A stretch of DNA of 64,000 bases, from positions 372,001-436,000 of the forward strand of contig PKRE01000002.1 in the NCBI GenBank assembly GCA_017577615.1, given 5' to 3'. Positions within the stretch are counted from its first letter, which is position 1. The number at the start of each line of letters is the position of its first letter. Positions 8,838 through 18,732 of the stretch are shown here, piece by piece. Origin of the DNA: Gammaproteobacteria bacterium. Lineage in GTDB: Bacteria > Pseudomonadota > Gammaproteobacteria > Steroidobacterales > Steroidobacteraceae. The notes under the pieces were generated by a model. It was not told the DNA's origin. It made no database searches and was given only the letters and a program-made list of their open reading frames with translations. The translations under genes were made by a program, and so were the position numbers.

Positions 8838-9385
8838 TGAACGTCTTCGAATGCATTCAATCGCGCGCATCCGCCATACGGCTCGGTGAGCCGGGGCCGA
8901 CGCGCGAGCATCTCGACACCATTCTGCGTGCGGGCATCCGCGCGCCCGATCATGGACGTCTCAGACCGTGGCGTTTCGTGGTGCTCGAGGGCGATGCGCG
9001 TTTGAAATTGGCCGATGCCATGGCTGAGACGCTGCGTCGCAAGATGCCACAGGCGACAGAGGCACAGCTCGCGGCGGAGCGCGCCAAACCCATGCGCGCC
9101 CCGACGATTATCGTGGCGGCCGCACGCATCACCCGGGGCCGGATCCCCGAGATCGAGCAAGTCGCGGCCGTTGCGGCAGGGGTGCAGAACATGTTCTTGA
9201 CGGCCCACGCGCTCGGCTACGGTGTCATGTGGAAGACCGGCGACGCCGCGTACGACGATCATGTCAAGACAGCGCTCGGCCTGCTGCCCGAAGATCACAT
9301 CGTCGCAATGCTGTATCTCGGCACGATCATCACGCCGGGCAAAGTTGTGTCGTTCCCGCTCGAGGATGCGCTGGTCAGGCTCTAG
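8837..9385 (+). CDS. Nitroreductase family flavoprotein (YdjA-like)
   Basis: FMN-dependent oxidoreductase of 182 residues. The N-terminal FMN-binding region (IQSRASAIRLGEPGPT, then RAPDHGRLRPWRFVV) has the Arg and Ser pattern of the short YdjA/TdsD-type nitroreductases. The central AAVAAGVQNMFLTAHALGYG helix is also typical. The true substrate is not evident. Its ATG overlaps the stop of the MaoC-like gene, which suggests co-translation and a shared pathway. It faces tamB tail to tail with 26 bp between. Confidence 0.85.
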   Translation: MNVFECIQSRASAIRLGEPGPTREHLDTILRAGIRAPDHGRLRPWRFVVLEGDARLKLADAMAETLRRKMPQATEAQLAAERAKPMRAPTIIVAAARITRGRIPEIEQVAAVAAGVQNMFLTAHALGYGVMWKTGDAAYDDHVKTALGLLPEDHIVAMLYLGTIITPGKVVSFPLEDALVRL

Positions 9386-9411
9386 ACTGCTCTGGGTGCC
9401 ATGCAGCCCGT

Positions 9412-12400
9412 TCACCGTTCTCTGCGGTATTCGATGCCGGCACGCGACTCTTTGCTGCCGCTTTCCGCTTGAACGGCCAAGGATTCCGTGAGCTTGTAGC
9501 GCAAGGTGATGACGTCGCCCGGATCGAATAGGCCCACGCCATAGCTCAGGAACAGACGCGGGGAGAGGTATTGCCCGATTGTGAAAACGGACCCGCCGAC
9601 GACCTCGCTATCCTTAATGCCGATCTCGTCGACGCCCAGACGCCGGCCGAGGTTCTTCGCGACGAGTCCGCCTGCTGCCGTGCCGAGCGAGCGAGCCGCC
9701 GCTTGCAGCGCATCGCCTTCACCTTCGCTCTGGCCGATTTGATCGATGGGCTTGCCAGTGACCAGATACGAGAGCGCATTGGCCTGTCCCATCTCGGGTT
9801 CGGAGAACACCGCGAGTACGGGATTCGCGGCATTGCCGCTCACGCGTAATCCTGCTGTGACGTTGTCCACTCGTCGCGTTGCGACCAAGCGAAGGTTTGG
9901 ATTCTCCAAAGGCGTGTTTGCGTACAACAGGCTTCCCTGCTGGATCGTGAGATCCTGACCGTACGCCTTGTACGTGCCGCTCACACGAATCTCGCCCGAG
10001 CCCGTCGTCGGTTCACCTGGTCGTTCGCGCACGGTGAGTTGCCCAGCGACGTTGGCCAGCAGCCCGAAGCCGACGAGCTCGACGTTCTCTCCGACGATGA
10101 CCGTGACCTCGGCGTGCACGGGTAGGGCAGCCGCTTGTTCCTCTTGCGATGCAGCTTCGTCGTCGATGACGACCACGTCTGCCGACGCGCGTGCGCCGGC
10201 ACCCTGACCGCCTGGGAGCTGTTGCAGGTTGATGTTGGCTTCGGGGATGCGCAACGTGCCGTTGACCGTCACGCGCGCGGGCACGTGCTCGATCGAAAGG
10301 TCAGGCTCGACGATGACCCGCGCGCCGGGCAAGTTGGCAGCCAGAAAGCGTTCGCCTTTGATCGATATCGAAGAAGAACCCTCGAGTGCCGCGATCCCGG
10401 CCAGAGCAATGTGTCCGGGCCCCGATTCAAGCCTGCCATCGATATCGAATGTTTGGTTCGGTCGCGCCGTGACGAGCACACCTCCGTTCTTGAGCTGCAG
10501 CCCGAGCTCGGGCACGTCCGCTGCCAGATCGAGCAAGCGCACCGTGCCGCGGAGCTCCGGCTGATCGAGCGTGCCGCGCAAACCCAGGCGCACATCGAGC
10601 GCACCGTCGACATTCGCAAGTTGCGGCACAAACAATTCCACGACAGTGATGCTGGGCAGCGCAACGTTCACCGAGCCCTCGAGCGAGGCGGCGTCTTGGC
10701 CAAGCCCAGCTACTTCAACGCGTCCTGCGAGTGAGCCCGCATCATTCAAACGAGCATCGATACGGGCTTGTGCTCGATCGCCGTCCAGGCTCGCGACAGC
10801 TCGCAGGTCTGCTATGCTCAAGAGCACGTCCGCTGCATCGCTTTCCGACGCTTGTCGAGCGATCTCCGCGCTATCCGACTCGAGCCGTGCATTGCCCGCG
10901 AGCACACCGTCGGCGCTGCGTCGAAAGTCACCGTCGCCACGCAGCGTGCCCAAGAAACGCAAGTCGGAATCGCCCATTGCGACATTTGCAAGCGCGAGCG
11001 GCACGTTCGCGAGCGCGTAGCGTGCCTGCATCGCACCGTCACCCTGGACTGCGGCATCGAAGCACAGCCGGATGTCGCCATCGGTAAAGCATGCCTGCGA
11101 TACGCGCGTGCCGTCTCGCGAATGAGCAACATCCACCGGCTGCTGCAACGTGAGGTGCGCAACCTCTTCGATGTCCAAGACGAGCTGGTCGATCCTCCCA
11201 CGCCAATCGTTCTCCACCAGTGCACCCGTAAGAGAGAGCCGCGCACCCAGCGGCGAGCCGCTCATCGTCAGCTCGACCGCATGCTCGGCCGCATCGCCCG
11301 ATGCGTTGGCTCTCAGAGTATCGATCTGCATGCCGGCGACGACGGCGTTACGTAGTCGTAGTTCGACGAAGCCCTCGGGCTCGGTCGGGTTGGAAACATC
11401 GATGTTCAGCTGCAACGCCTCCGCGCGCAGCTCACCGACGTGGAGGGCCGTGGCGCGAGCCTGTCCGTCGACGCTCACGTTCGGCCAACGCCCGAGTGCC
11501 GAAAAGGTCCCGCGCAAAGAACCTTTGGCGTTGGGTATCCAGTCGTCGAGCGCAGGCACGTTGATCCGGGCAACAGCATCGACTGCCTCGCCAGGTTTCG
11601 CATGTAGCTGGAATCGACTGGTGCCGGAGCGCAGATCGATGTGACCGGATAGATTGCGGTTTGCAGCAAGCGTAATGTCTGCCTCGCCCGCAATGGCGCG
11701 GTCCCGCAGGCGACCTCGCAAGCGCGTCAGGTGCACATTCGCAGTCGGGCCTGCCTCATCGAGCACACCCGCCGTCTTCAGATCAAAGCTCAAGGCACCT
11801 GGCCAGTCGGGTACAAAGTCGCCGGGGTTGAAGCGTGTTGCCTGCGCCGCCAGCGACCAGCTCAGACGCGGCTCGAGGTCGAGCTTGCCGCTCGCTGCAA
11901 AGCGACCATTCGGCTGCACGATATCGAGCTGATGAATGCCCACCGATGAGGCCGAGCCCTCGATGGTGAGCTCGATAGCGGCAATGCGTTGTGGCGGGCC
12001 GAGCTCGAGCTGACCCTGCGCACGATACGATTGCGCGCTGCCGCTGAGCACGATTGTGCCGGCGGTAAAGAGAGCGCGATTGAACCAGCGCTCGGGGACG
12101 TTGATGCCCTCCCAACGCGCATCGACACGTACGGACAATGGCTCGACGTCGAGTCGAATGGTGCTGCTCGCATCGAGCTTCCCACCACCGAGCGCCGCAT
12201 TGAGCATCAGGTCGATCTGCTCGTTATTGCGCTCGAGCGTCAGGCGGTCGAATCGCAGCGGCTCGCCGTTCAGCACCAGATCACCTTCCACAACACCGCG
12301 CTCGCGCGTGCCTCGGCCCTCCAGCGCCAGGGACACGCTCTGCCATGACGAATCGGGCAGCAGCGTCGCACGCGGATCGAAAGAGGGCACCGTGAGCTCG

Positions 12401-13164
12401 AATTGCCACGGCAGCGCCTGTGTTTGTTCCAGGATGACCTTCAGATCGGCTCGTAGCGGCCTATCCAACGCCACGTTCACGGTGGCTGTTTGCGCTGGAG
12501 CGTCTATTTCCAGCGTGCCGGTAAAGACGGTATCTGCTGCACGCCAGCGAAAGCGCCCGGCACCTTTGCCACTGTACGTGCCGGCCTCCTGCATCCTGCC
12601 GGCGAATTGCAGCTCGCCATCCGGCGAGCGTACCTCGAGCTCTTCGATGCGTACTTCCGTGTCGATCCAGCGGCCGCCGAACTTTACCGAATCGAGCCGC
12701 ACGATCTTCTCGTCCATGCGATGCAGATCCGCACCGTCAAGCGCGAACGCATCGACGATGATGTCGACCGGTGCCCTGAGCGTGAACGGACCACGGGCTT
12801 GCGGCTCTTGCGGCGTTTCGCTCCGTCGGCCGAGATCGACATCGATGTCTTGCAATGTCAGATGCGCGATGTGCAGGCGCCCGCGGATGAGCTCGAGCAG
12901 GACCACATCGAGCTCGATCCTCTGGGCAGCTACGGCAAAGCCAGTTGTAGGATCGGTGTAACGAAGGCTGCTCAGGACGAGCGGCCCAGCAAATGAGCCT
13001 TGTATGGTCTCGATTGCGAGCTGCTCGTGCAGTACACGCTCCGCCATGCGTAACGCACTACGCGTGCCCGTATGGCTATTGAGTACCCAGACGACGGCGA
13101 GCACGATCAGCACTAGCAACGCGCCGATCGTCCCGAATATCCATTGCAACCATCGTCGCATCAT
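9412..13164 (-). CDS. tamB: Translocation and assembly module subunit TamB
   Basis: Inner-membrane-anchored AsmA-like protein that spans the periplasm and works with TamA in outer-membrane protein insertion and/or phospholipid transport. At 1250 residues it has a single N-terminal helix (IFGTIGALLVLIVLAVVWVL), a long repetitive beta-rich body, and the C-terminal DUF490/TamB domain (GLRVSGNAANPVLAVFSEP, YLVTGKP, GIKDSEVVGGSVFTIGQYLS, near 1080-1240). Its ATG overlaps the tamA stop by four bases, so the two are one transcription unit. Confidence 0.95.
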   Translation of the reverse strand: MMRRWLQWIFGTIGALLVLIVLAVVWVLNSHTGTRSALRMAERVLHEQLAIETIQGSFAGPLVLSSLRYTDPTTGFAVAAQRIELDVVLLELIRGRLHIAHLTLQDIDVDLGRRSETPQEPQARGPFTLRAPVDIIVDAFALDGADLHRMDEKIVRLDSVKFGGRWIDTEVRIEELEVRSPDGELQFAGRMQEAGTYSGKGAGRFRWRAADTVFTGTLEIDAPAQTATVNVALDRPLRADLKVILEQTQALPWQFELTVPSFDPRATLLPDSSWQSVSLALEGRGTRERGVVEGDLVLNGEPLRFDRLTLERNNEQIDLMLNAALGGGKLDASSTIRLDVEPLSVRVDARWEGINVPERWFNRALFTAGTIVLSGSAQSYRAQGQLELGPPQRIAAIELTIEGSASSVGIHQLDIVQPNGRFAASGKLDLEPRLSWSLAAQATRFNPGDFVPDWPGALSFDLKTAGVLDEAGPTANVHLTRLRGRLRDRAIAGEADITLAANRNLSGHIDLRSGTSRFQLHAKPGEAVDAVARINVPALDDWIPNAKGSLRGTFSALGRWPNVSVDGQARATALHVGELRAEALQLNIDVSNPTEPEGFVELRLRNAVVAGMQIDTLRANASGDAAEHAVELTMSGSPLGARLSLTGALVENDWRGRIDQLVLDIEEVAHLTLQQPVDVAHSRDGTRVSQACFTDGDIRLCFDAAVQGDGAMQARYALANVPLALANVAMGDSDLRFLGTLRGDGDFRRSADGVLAGNARLESDSAEIARQASESDAADVLLSIADLRAVASLDGDRAQARIDARLNDAGSLAGRVEVAGLGQDAASLEGSVNVALPSITVVELFVPQLANVDGALDVRLGLRGTLDQPELRGTVRLLDLAADVPELGLQLKNGGVLVTARPNQTFDIDGRLESGPGHIALAGIAALEGSSSISIKGERFLAANLPGARVIVEPDLSIEHVPARVTVNGTLRIPEANINLQQLPGGQGAGARASADVVVIDDEAASQEEQAAALPVHAEVTVIVGENVELVGFGLLANVAGQLTVRERPGEPTTGSGEIRVSGTYKAYGQDLTIQQGSLLYANTPLENPNLRLVATRRVDNVTAGLRVSGNAANPVLAVFSEPEMGQANALSYLVTGKPIDQIGQSEGEGDALQAAARSLGTAAGGLVAKNLGRRLGVDEIGIKDSEVVGGSVFTIGQYLSPRLFLSYGVGLFDPGDVITLRYKLTESLAVQAESGSKESRAGIEYRRER

Positions 13165-14996
13165 AAGTCCGGCCCGATGATCAGATGAACGCGTATGCCA
13201 TGCTCGAGATCCGAGGCGATCGGCGCAGCGACATCCAGCCTGACGAGGCCGACCGGGGATCGCCAGCGAAGGCCCAGACCCGCGGCGACATTCACATCGA
13301 AGACGGAAGAATAAGCATCGCCTGCATCGACGAAGGTGGCCACGCCCCAGTTATCGCGAAAGTAATGCTCGTACTCGAGGCTCGCGACCGTGAGATACTT
13401 GCCGCCGATCACGCCGCCTTCCTCGTTCATCTCGCCTATCGCCTGATAGTCGAAGCCGCGCAGTGAGCGATCGCCGCCTGCGAAGAATCGCAGCTCCGGC
13501 GGCAATGCGTCGAAATCGTCGACGACCATCGCGCCGGCGGCAGCGCGCAAGATGAAACGGCCGCGTTTGCCGCCAGGACGAATCCACTTCGCTTCCGCTC
13601 GTAGCTGGGCGAGGGACGTATCGGATAGCAGCTGCTCGGCGGCGAGTCTCAGGCCATACAGCAACGACAGGCCTCGTCGCGGAAAGAGCAAGTCGTCGGC
13701 GCGCCGCCGTGTGAGCAAGGCTTCGGCATACAGCAAGCTGGAGGAGCGCTGTTGGTCGGCGATCTCGAAGTCGCCGTTGAGATAATGCAATCCCAACGTG
13801 CGCGTGAAGTCGTTCCATTGCTCGCTGATCTGCGTGGCGGACAGGCGTGCCATCCGCGAGCGGCTCGTATCCGTTTCCTCGTCACGGTAGCCGCCGCTGA
13901 ACGTGTACATGCGCTGTTTGTCTGGGACCGGTATGCGGTAGGTGGTTGCAATCTGCTGCAAGCGCTGCGAGTAGGTGATCTCGCCGCCCAGCTTGTGACC
14001 TCGATTGTTGATCCACCTCCGGTCGATACCGAGACGCACGCCAGGACCCGTGTCGGTGCTGATATAAAGGGCCGCGGTGTAAACAGTACGCTTGGCGGGA
14101 ATCACGAGCGCTTCGATGGGCACCACGCCGTCTTCGGCCCGATCCACATCGGGAAGCACTGAGACCGAAGAGAAATAGTCGGCATCCACGAGGCGCTGCT
14201 GCAACGTCAGGAGTTGATCCACCGAGTAGAAGTCTCCTTCCTGCCACGGGACGTAGCGCTGCAGGAAATCGGCCGGGAACTGCGATTCGGAGAACTCGAC
14301 TGAGCCGAGGCTGTATCGCTCGTTGCTCTGCCAGAGCAAACGGATGTCGGCCGAGCTCGTCGCCTTGGACACCTCGACACGATGCTCGATCAGCTCTGAA
14401 TCGAAGAATCCGTACGCCTGCAGCTGCGTATCGATGGCGTTCTTGCTTCGTTCGTAGAGACTGTGATCGAGTCGATCGCCGACTCGGGGCTTGAATTGCT
14501 CGAGCGCGAGGCGAATGGCAGCGATATTGCTCGCGGCCCCGACGATCCGTATGTTCGACGTGCGCACGATCACCGGATCGCCGCGATGGACACGAAATCT
14601 CGCGAGGTAGGTCTCTGGTTCCTTTTCGATCAGCGCGCTTTCGACGACCGCGTGATAGTAGCCATAAGGTTGTAGCGCCGTCTTGATCTGATTCTCGGCA
14701 CGATTGAAGAAGCGCCGTACTTGAGTGGGCGTGATCTCCCTCTCGGAAAACTTGTGCAAATCGAGGCTCGCGAGCGCGGCCTCCTTCAGATCGTCCTCGA
14801 GACCTTCGATCTCGATGCGGACCGCTGCAGCTTCAGCAGCGCCACAAAGCACACCGAGCAGCAGCCCCAGGGCCACTATAGTGCGACAGCTGTCCAGACC
14901 TGCCCAAGCACTGTGCAGCACCGATGCTACCGACTCGATTAAAGGACGCACGTCATCGTCGTCTGACGCTTGTGGCCGCATCAGTGTTCCCGGCAC
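13161..14996 (-). CDS. tamA: Outer-membrane assembly factor TamA
   Basis: Omp85-family protein with three N-terminal POTRA domains and a C-terminal 16-strand barrel (Bac_surface_Ag). The POTRA part spans about residues 55-280, with GYYHAVVESALI and GFFDSELIEHRV as repeat elements. The barrel has the conserved FFAGGDRSLRGFDYQAIG lid motif near 500. The open frame starts with GTG at 14996, but the signal-like stretch TIVALGLLLGVLCGAAEAAA lies near residue 42, so a start downstream of the listed one is likely. Confidence 0.93.
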   Translation of the reverse strand: MPGTLMRPQASDDDDVRPLIESVASVLHSAWAGLDSCRTIVALGLLLGVLCGAAEAAAVRIEIEGLEDDLKEAALASLDLHKFSEREITPTQVRRFFNRAENQIKTALQPYGYYHAVVESALIEKEPETYLARFRVHRGDPVIVRTSNIRIVGAASNIAAIRLALEQFKPRVGDRLDHSLYERSKNAIDTQLQAYGFFDSELIEHRVEVSKATSSADIRLLWQSNERYSLGSVEFSESQFPADFLQRYVPWQEGDFYSVDQLLTLQQRLVDADYFSSVSVLPDVDRAEDGVVPIEALVIPAKRTVYTAALYISTDTGPGVRLGIDRRWINNRGHKLGGEITYSQRLQQIATTYRIPVPDKQRMYTFSGGYRDEETDTSRSRMARLSATQISEQWNDFTRTLGLHYLNGDFEIADQQRSSSLLYAEALLTRRRADDLLFPRRGLSLLYGLRLAAEQLLSDTSLAQLRAEAKWIRPGGKRGRFILRAAAGAMVVDDFDALPPELRFFAGGDRSLRGFDYQAIGEMNEEGGVIGGKYLTVASLEYEHYFRDNWGVATFVDAGDAYSSVFDVNVAAGLGLRWRSPVGLVRLDVAAPIASDLEHGIRVHLIIGPDL

Positions 14997-15172
14997 GAGG
15001 GTTCGCGCGGGCGCAACCCACTTCCGCGCACCTACTTGGTTCCAATGATCGAGACTGCCTGCGATGCGGTTCGCGGTCGCGCATTACGGAGTAGACATGG
15101 AGCACAGCCAGCTTACACGACGGGTCGCTGGAGCGACGATGCGCTTGCGGTTCGTCTGCCGAAGCTGGGCGC

Positions 15173-16120
15173 TCAACCCTCCTTCGGCAGGATGACTCGT
15201 TGACGTCTAGCGCGCCCGAGCACGAGCTTGAACTTGTCCGGTTTGACGATCAGAACGTCGCATGGCACGGCATCGATGATGCGCTCGGCTGTATCGCCGA
15301 TTGCGAAGCGCTTCAGGCCGCGACGGCTGATGGCGCCCATCACGATCATCCTTGCTTCGAGTTCCTCTGCGAACACCGGCAGTGTGCGCTCCGGAAGACC
15401 TTGTAGCACATGCACCCGATTCGCAGGCACCCCATACTTCTTGACACTGCGCTGCAGCTGTTTGCCGATCTTCTTGCGTACCTCCGCCTGCGATCGTTTC
15501 GTGCTGCCGAGCGGATACAGCGTATCGGGCACACTGTGCACGACATGCAGCTCGACACCGAGCTGCTGCGCAACGACCGACGCCGTTTCCATGATCTTCG
15601 CGTCGAGCGAGGCCGGCTTGTCGTTCAAGTGCAGCGGGTCGAGCGCTGCCAGAACGGGCCCTGGCTGAGCCTCGACGGTCCGTATCATGAGCAGTGGGCG
15701 CGGGCAGAAGCGCAGCAGCTGCCAATCCGTTTGTCGGAAGGAGAAGGGCACGATCGTACGTCCGCGCGCATGCGGTCCGGCGACGACGAGATCGGCGTTT
15801 TCGCGGATCGCTGCGCGGATGATCGACTCGTACGCGGGCTCCTCCCATACGACGTGCGTTTGCACGGTCAAGCCGCGTTGGCGCAGTGGTATCGCCCGAC
15901 GTTCGAGGTCGCGAGTGCGCTGCGCCACGAGCGCTCCGCGCGCACGTGCCAGACGGGTGGAATCGAGCAAGGGGCGCGCGCTCAAGGCAGGCTCGAAGAC
16001 AGCGTGGAACAGGATGAGCTTGGCACCGGCCGCTTGTGCGAGCTCGGCCGCGCGGTCGATCACCGGTTGAAGTGATTCTTCTGGATCTGCCACAGCGACG
16101 ACCACACGTTCCACTTGCAT
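15173..16120 (-). CDS. uspE: Tandem universal stress protein (UspE-like)
   Basis: Cytoplasmic stress protein with two Usp domains in tandem, 315 residues, about the size of E. coli UspE. Domain 1 starts MQVERVVVAVADPEES; domain 2 ends with the nucleotide-loop-like AIGDTAERIIDAVPCDVLIVKPD. The start ATG at 16120 has GGAG eight bases upstream, which is better than the upstream in-frame start at 16165. It is monocistronic or the last gene of the stress island; a perfect hairpin lies upstream at 16240-16264. Confidence 0.88.
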   Translation of the reverse strand: MQVERVVVAVADPEESLQPVIDRAAELAQAAGAKLILFHAVFEPALSARPLLDSTRLARARGALVAQRTRDLERRAIPLRQRGLTVQTHVVWEEPAYESIIRAAIRENADLVVAGPHARGRTIVPFSFRQTDWQLLRFCPRPLLMIRTVEAQPGPVLAALDPLHLNDKPASLDAKIMETASVVAQQLGVELHVVHSVPDTLYPLGSTKRSQAEVRKKIGKQLQRSVKKYGVPANRVHVLQGLPERTLPVFAEELEARMIVMGAISRRGLKRFAIGDTAERIIDAVPCDVLIVKPDKFKLVLGRARRQRVILPKEG

Positions 16121-16239
16121 GCGACTGCTCCGACGACAAACGACTACGCGAGTAGTGTATGTCAATTACCGGAGGGCGACACAGGCGTACGCGAGCCTGG
16201 GAGCGGCAAGGAGATAGGGAATCGGGCATGGGAACGGGG

Positions 16240-16264
16240 ACTGAGCGCGCCAGGCGCGCTCAGT
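16240..16264. terminator. Perfect 10-bp hairpin between stress genes
   Basis: ACTGAGCGCG and its exact reverse complement CGCGCTCAGT flank a 5-nt loop. A T-rich run (CATTTGGCATTTTT) follows on the plus strand; on the minus strand, the direction of the flanking genes, no T tract follows. It lies 33 bp past the end of the ferritin-like gene and 120 bp before uspE. It may be a transcription terminator, an mRNA 3'-end stabiliser or an attenuator. Confidence 0.4.
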
Positions 16265-16296
16265 CATTTGGCATTTTTATTACCTAGCGTTGACGG

Positions 16297-17043
16297 CTAG
16301 ACGAGGCGCTCAGTCTCGACCGTGAGCGCCTCGTACCAGCCGCGCACTTTGAACACGTGCTCTTGTTCGCGCTCTTCGGCTTCACGGAAGCGCGCCGCCA
16401 TGTCGGACTGGCCCATGTTCTCGGCCATGGCAATGAGAATTTCCCAGCCCGCTTCGTCGATCAATTCCGCCGCCAATAGAGTGTTCAACGTGTGCGCAAG
16501 GCTCGTCCGCGGATCGGTCACTGCCTGCAGCAGGCCCATCGTTTGTACCCCGACGAGGTCTGCACTTGGCGTTTGCACGGTCGGATCGGCACCGAGCTGC
16601 TCGATGCACTCCTGTACCAATAGCGCGTGGGCCACTTCCTCATCGCGGATTTGTCGCAGTTCCTCCACATTGACACCGCGCAGCTCGCTTGCGTGCGCGA
16701 GGAACTTGGCAATGGCGGCGTCGTAGAGGCGCGCACCGCCGCGCTCGTAAGCAAGACGCTCGCCCAGCTTGTCGAGGAATGCCTGCGGCCGCTTGCCGGT
16801 CATCATCTTCGCGCCGCTCTTTGCGGCGCCCTTCGCGGTGGTCGGAGGCGGGATCGAGCCAAGCGGATCTGCGTCGCGAATGTAGCTCGCCCGCATTTCG
16901 GCCAGCGCTTGCCCGTCGAAGCTGGCTGTTGGTTCGGTCACGTCCTCTTCGGCGTTCTCGAGCATCGCCTTGGCGAGCGCCGGCGATGTCTGCATGCCGG
17001 TCCTGTTCTTACCCAGGCGAGTAGAAGCGGTTGAGGTGGGCAT
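16297..17043 (-). CDS. Ferritin-like domain protein, function unknown
   Basis: 248 residues. The first 80 are low-complexity and probably disordered. Residues about 85-245 form a ferritin-like helical region with ERLAYERGGARLYDA, IRDEEVAHALLVQECIE, AAELIDEAGWEILIAMAE and AEEREQEHV. These give the repeated Glu and ExxH pairs needed for a di-metal site. It may bind iron or manganese. ATG at 17043 has AAGGAG in good position; an in-frame ATG at 17058 lies upstream. It follows a second ferritin-like gene by 18 bp. I do not recognise a named family. Confidence 0.75.
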   Translation of the reverse strand: MPTSTASTRLGKNRTGMQTSPALAKAMLENAEEDVTEPTASFDGQALAEMRASYIRDADPLGSIPPPTTAKGAAKSGAKMMTGKRPQAFLDKLGERLAYERGGARLYDAAIAKFLAHASELRGVNVEELRQIRDEEVAHALLVQECIEQLGADPTVQTPSADLVGVQTMGLLQAVTDPRTSLAHTLNTLLAAELIDEAGWEILIAMAENMGQSDMAARFREAEEREQEHVFKVRGWYEALTVETERLV

Positions 17044-17061
17044 GGCAGGCTCCTTCACGGT

Positions 17062-18231
17062 TCAGAGGTTGACGGCTTGGCGCGTGAGCTCGGTGCCTGG
17101 GCGCCAGGTGTAGCCCTTGGAAACAGTTTCCGATGGCGAGCCTTCCGAGTTCATGTGATTGCGATAATCGATTGAGCTCTGCGGTTCTTCTTCGAGCGAT
17201 ACATAGTCCGGTCCGTCAGCGCGCAGATCGACCTCTTTTGCTAGCGTGGCCCGCACGAATTCGCGCTGACTTTCGAACGGGATCGGCTCGGGCAAGCGTT
17301 CGCCGATGACTTCGACCGGATCTCTGCGTTCGTGCTTCTTCATGAGCTCGCCGACGAAGCGCAGGTGTCCGAGCTCGTAATCGAGCATGCGCTCCCAGAT
17401 CGCTTTGATGCGTGAGTTCGGCTCCGACTGTACGCAGCTGTAGTAGTTGTAGGCCTCGTTCGCCTCGTGCAGCAGCCACTGCTCGAGCAACGTCTGCGTC
17501 GGATCGAGAAGAGACTCGTACTGCGTGACGTGCTGTTCTTCGATCGATGCGATCTCAGCATACAACTGTCGTGCGACAGGATCGGCAAAGAGCGGCCCGA
17601 CGTGCATGTAGTAGTCGTGCGTCTGATGCTCCGCTGCCACGAGCGTCAAGGCGTTCATTTTCGTGATCGGCGCAGCTGTGCGCCGATCGAAGGGCTTGCG
17701 CAAATCGTTCTCGGGAGCGCGATGCTCGACGACCGTTGGACGGCCCGGTGCGATATCCGTGTAGCTCTGCAGGATATTGTTCGCATCTTTGCCTTCGACA
17801 CGATCCATGAGCGCTGCGTACCGGTACATGTGATCGAAATCCTCGAGCAACCCGAAGCGATACGTTTGCGCGAGATATGGATCGGGCTCCTGCTGTGCCA
17901 ACGCGGCAGTTATTTCGATCGCGACCTGCTCGTATCCGATGGTTGTCTCGAGCGGCGAGTGGTCGGCACCGAGCAACCAATTCACCATCGTTTGCTGATG
18001 GTGCTCGATGCGCCGCACTTGGGCGAGCGGTAGTCGGTGCTCGCCATTCATGCGCGCCGCAGCGTGCAGAAAGCGCACTTGCTCGGATTCGATGCCGTTC
18101 ATGAGAATGACGCGCACGCGTGTGAAGGCGTCATCGTCGAGTTTGCTGATCGGCTTTCCTGCGAGCTCGCGCCACGTGAACCGCTGTCGGTCGAGCGGTG
18201 TGCCACGATCGTCGAAGAGCGCTAAGGTCAT
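17062..18231 (-). CDS. Large ferritin-like (di-iron-type) protein, function unknown
   Basis: 389 residues, rich in His and Glu. Motifs compatible with a ferritin-like bundle are RRIEHHQQTMVNWLLG (about 83), YEQVAIEITAALAQ, LLEDFDHMYRYAAL (about 130), VAAEHQTHDYYMHVG (about 200), IASIEEQHVTQYESL (about 232) and HEANEAYNYYSCVQSEPN. Many Glu/His pairs could hold metal. The ATG at 18231 has GGAG nine bases upstream. It is the promoter-proximal gene of a two-gene unit with the smaller ferritin-like protein, which suggests they act together. Function is unknown. Confidence 0.75.
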   Translation of the reverse strand: MTLALFDDRGTPLDRQRFTWRELAGKPISKLDDDAFTRVRVILMNGIESEQVRFLHAAARMNGEHRLPLAQVRRIEHHQQTMVNWLLGADHSPLETTIGYEQVAIEITAALAQQEPDPYLAQTYRFGLLEDFDHMYRYAALMDRVEGKDANNILQSYTDIAPGRPTVVEHRAPENDLRKPFDRRTAAPITKMNALTLVAAEHQTHDYYMHVGPLFADPVARQLYAEIASIEEQHVTQYESLLDPTQTLLEQWLLHEANEAYNYYSCVQSEPNSRIKAIWERMLDYELGHLRFVGELMKKHERRDPVEVIGERLPEPIPFESQREFVRATLAKEVDLRADGPDYVSLEEEPQSSIDYRNHMNSEGSPSETVSKGYTWRPGTELTRQAVNL

Positions 18232-18433
18232 GGTGATTGCTCCGGGAGAAGGGAATGTTGGTCGAGGTGAACTCCAACGGCTCACGCGTGACTCGGTTCC
18301 ATCAGCGTCACTGCGTGAAGACCGGAGCACTACAGAACGTTGTGCCGATGGGACTTGTCGACGATCAACCGACGGTGGAGCTGGTGGGTATGACCGGCCG
18401 CGCGTAAGTGATGTCCCTTCTAGGAAACGCTGG

Positions 18434-18610
18434 TCATAGCCAGGCCATGTAAATCGCGAAGTACAAGAGCGCAGCCGACCCTATGATGCAGACTGCAACC
18501 AAGAACGCGGTCATTCCCCAGCGTGTCTCGAACCAAATGCTCGTAGATTCGCGCGAACGTTGACGATCGGGAGGAGCTTTCATCGCCGACATGTAATCGA
18601 GCTGACTCAT
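18434..18610 (-). CDS. Small single-pass membrane protein, unknown
   Basis: 58 residues: a polar N-terminus (MSQLDYMSAMKAPPDRQRSR) followed by one strong hydrophobic helix (MTAFLVAVCIIGSAALLYFA) at the C-terminus. It sits between the ferritin-like genes and the split Usp gene on the same strand. No good Shine-Dalgarno is visible, and an in-frame upstream start at 18649 is possible. It may be a small stress-island membrane protein, but the evidence is only size, hydrophobicity and context. Confidence 0.45.
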   Translation of the reverse strand: MSQLDYMSAMKAPPDRQRSRESTSIWFETRWGMTAFLVAVCIIGSAALLYFAIYMAWL

Positions 18611-18732
18611 GATGCCGCGCAGAATGCGCAGACCTCGCACGGCTGACAAGCCAAAGAGCGAGGACGCCGGGTACGAACAATACGGAGGCGCGCCGCGGGC
18701 GAATCACAAGTCGCATCCACGACGTGCAGCAA

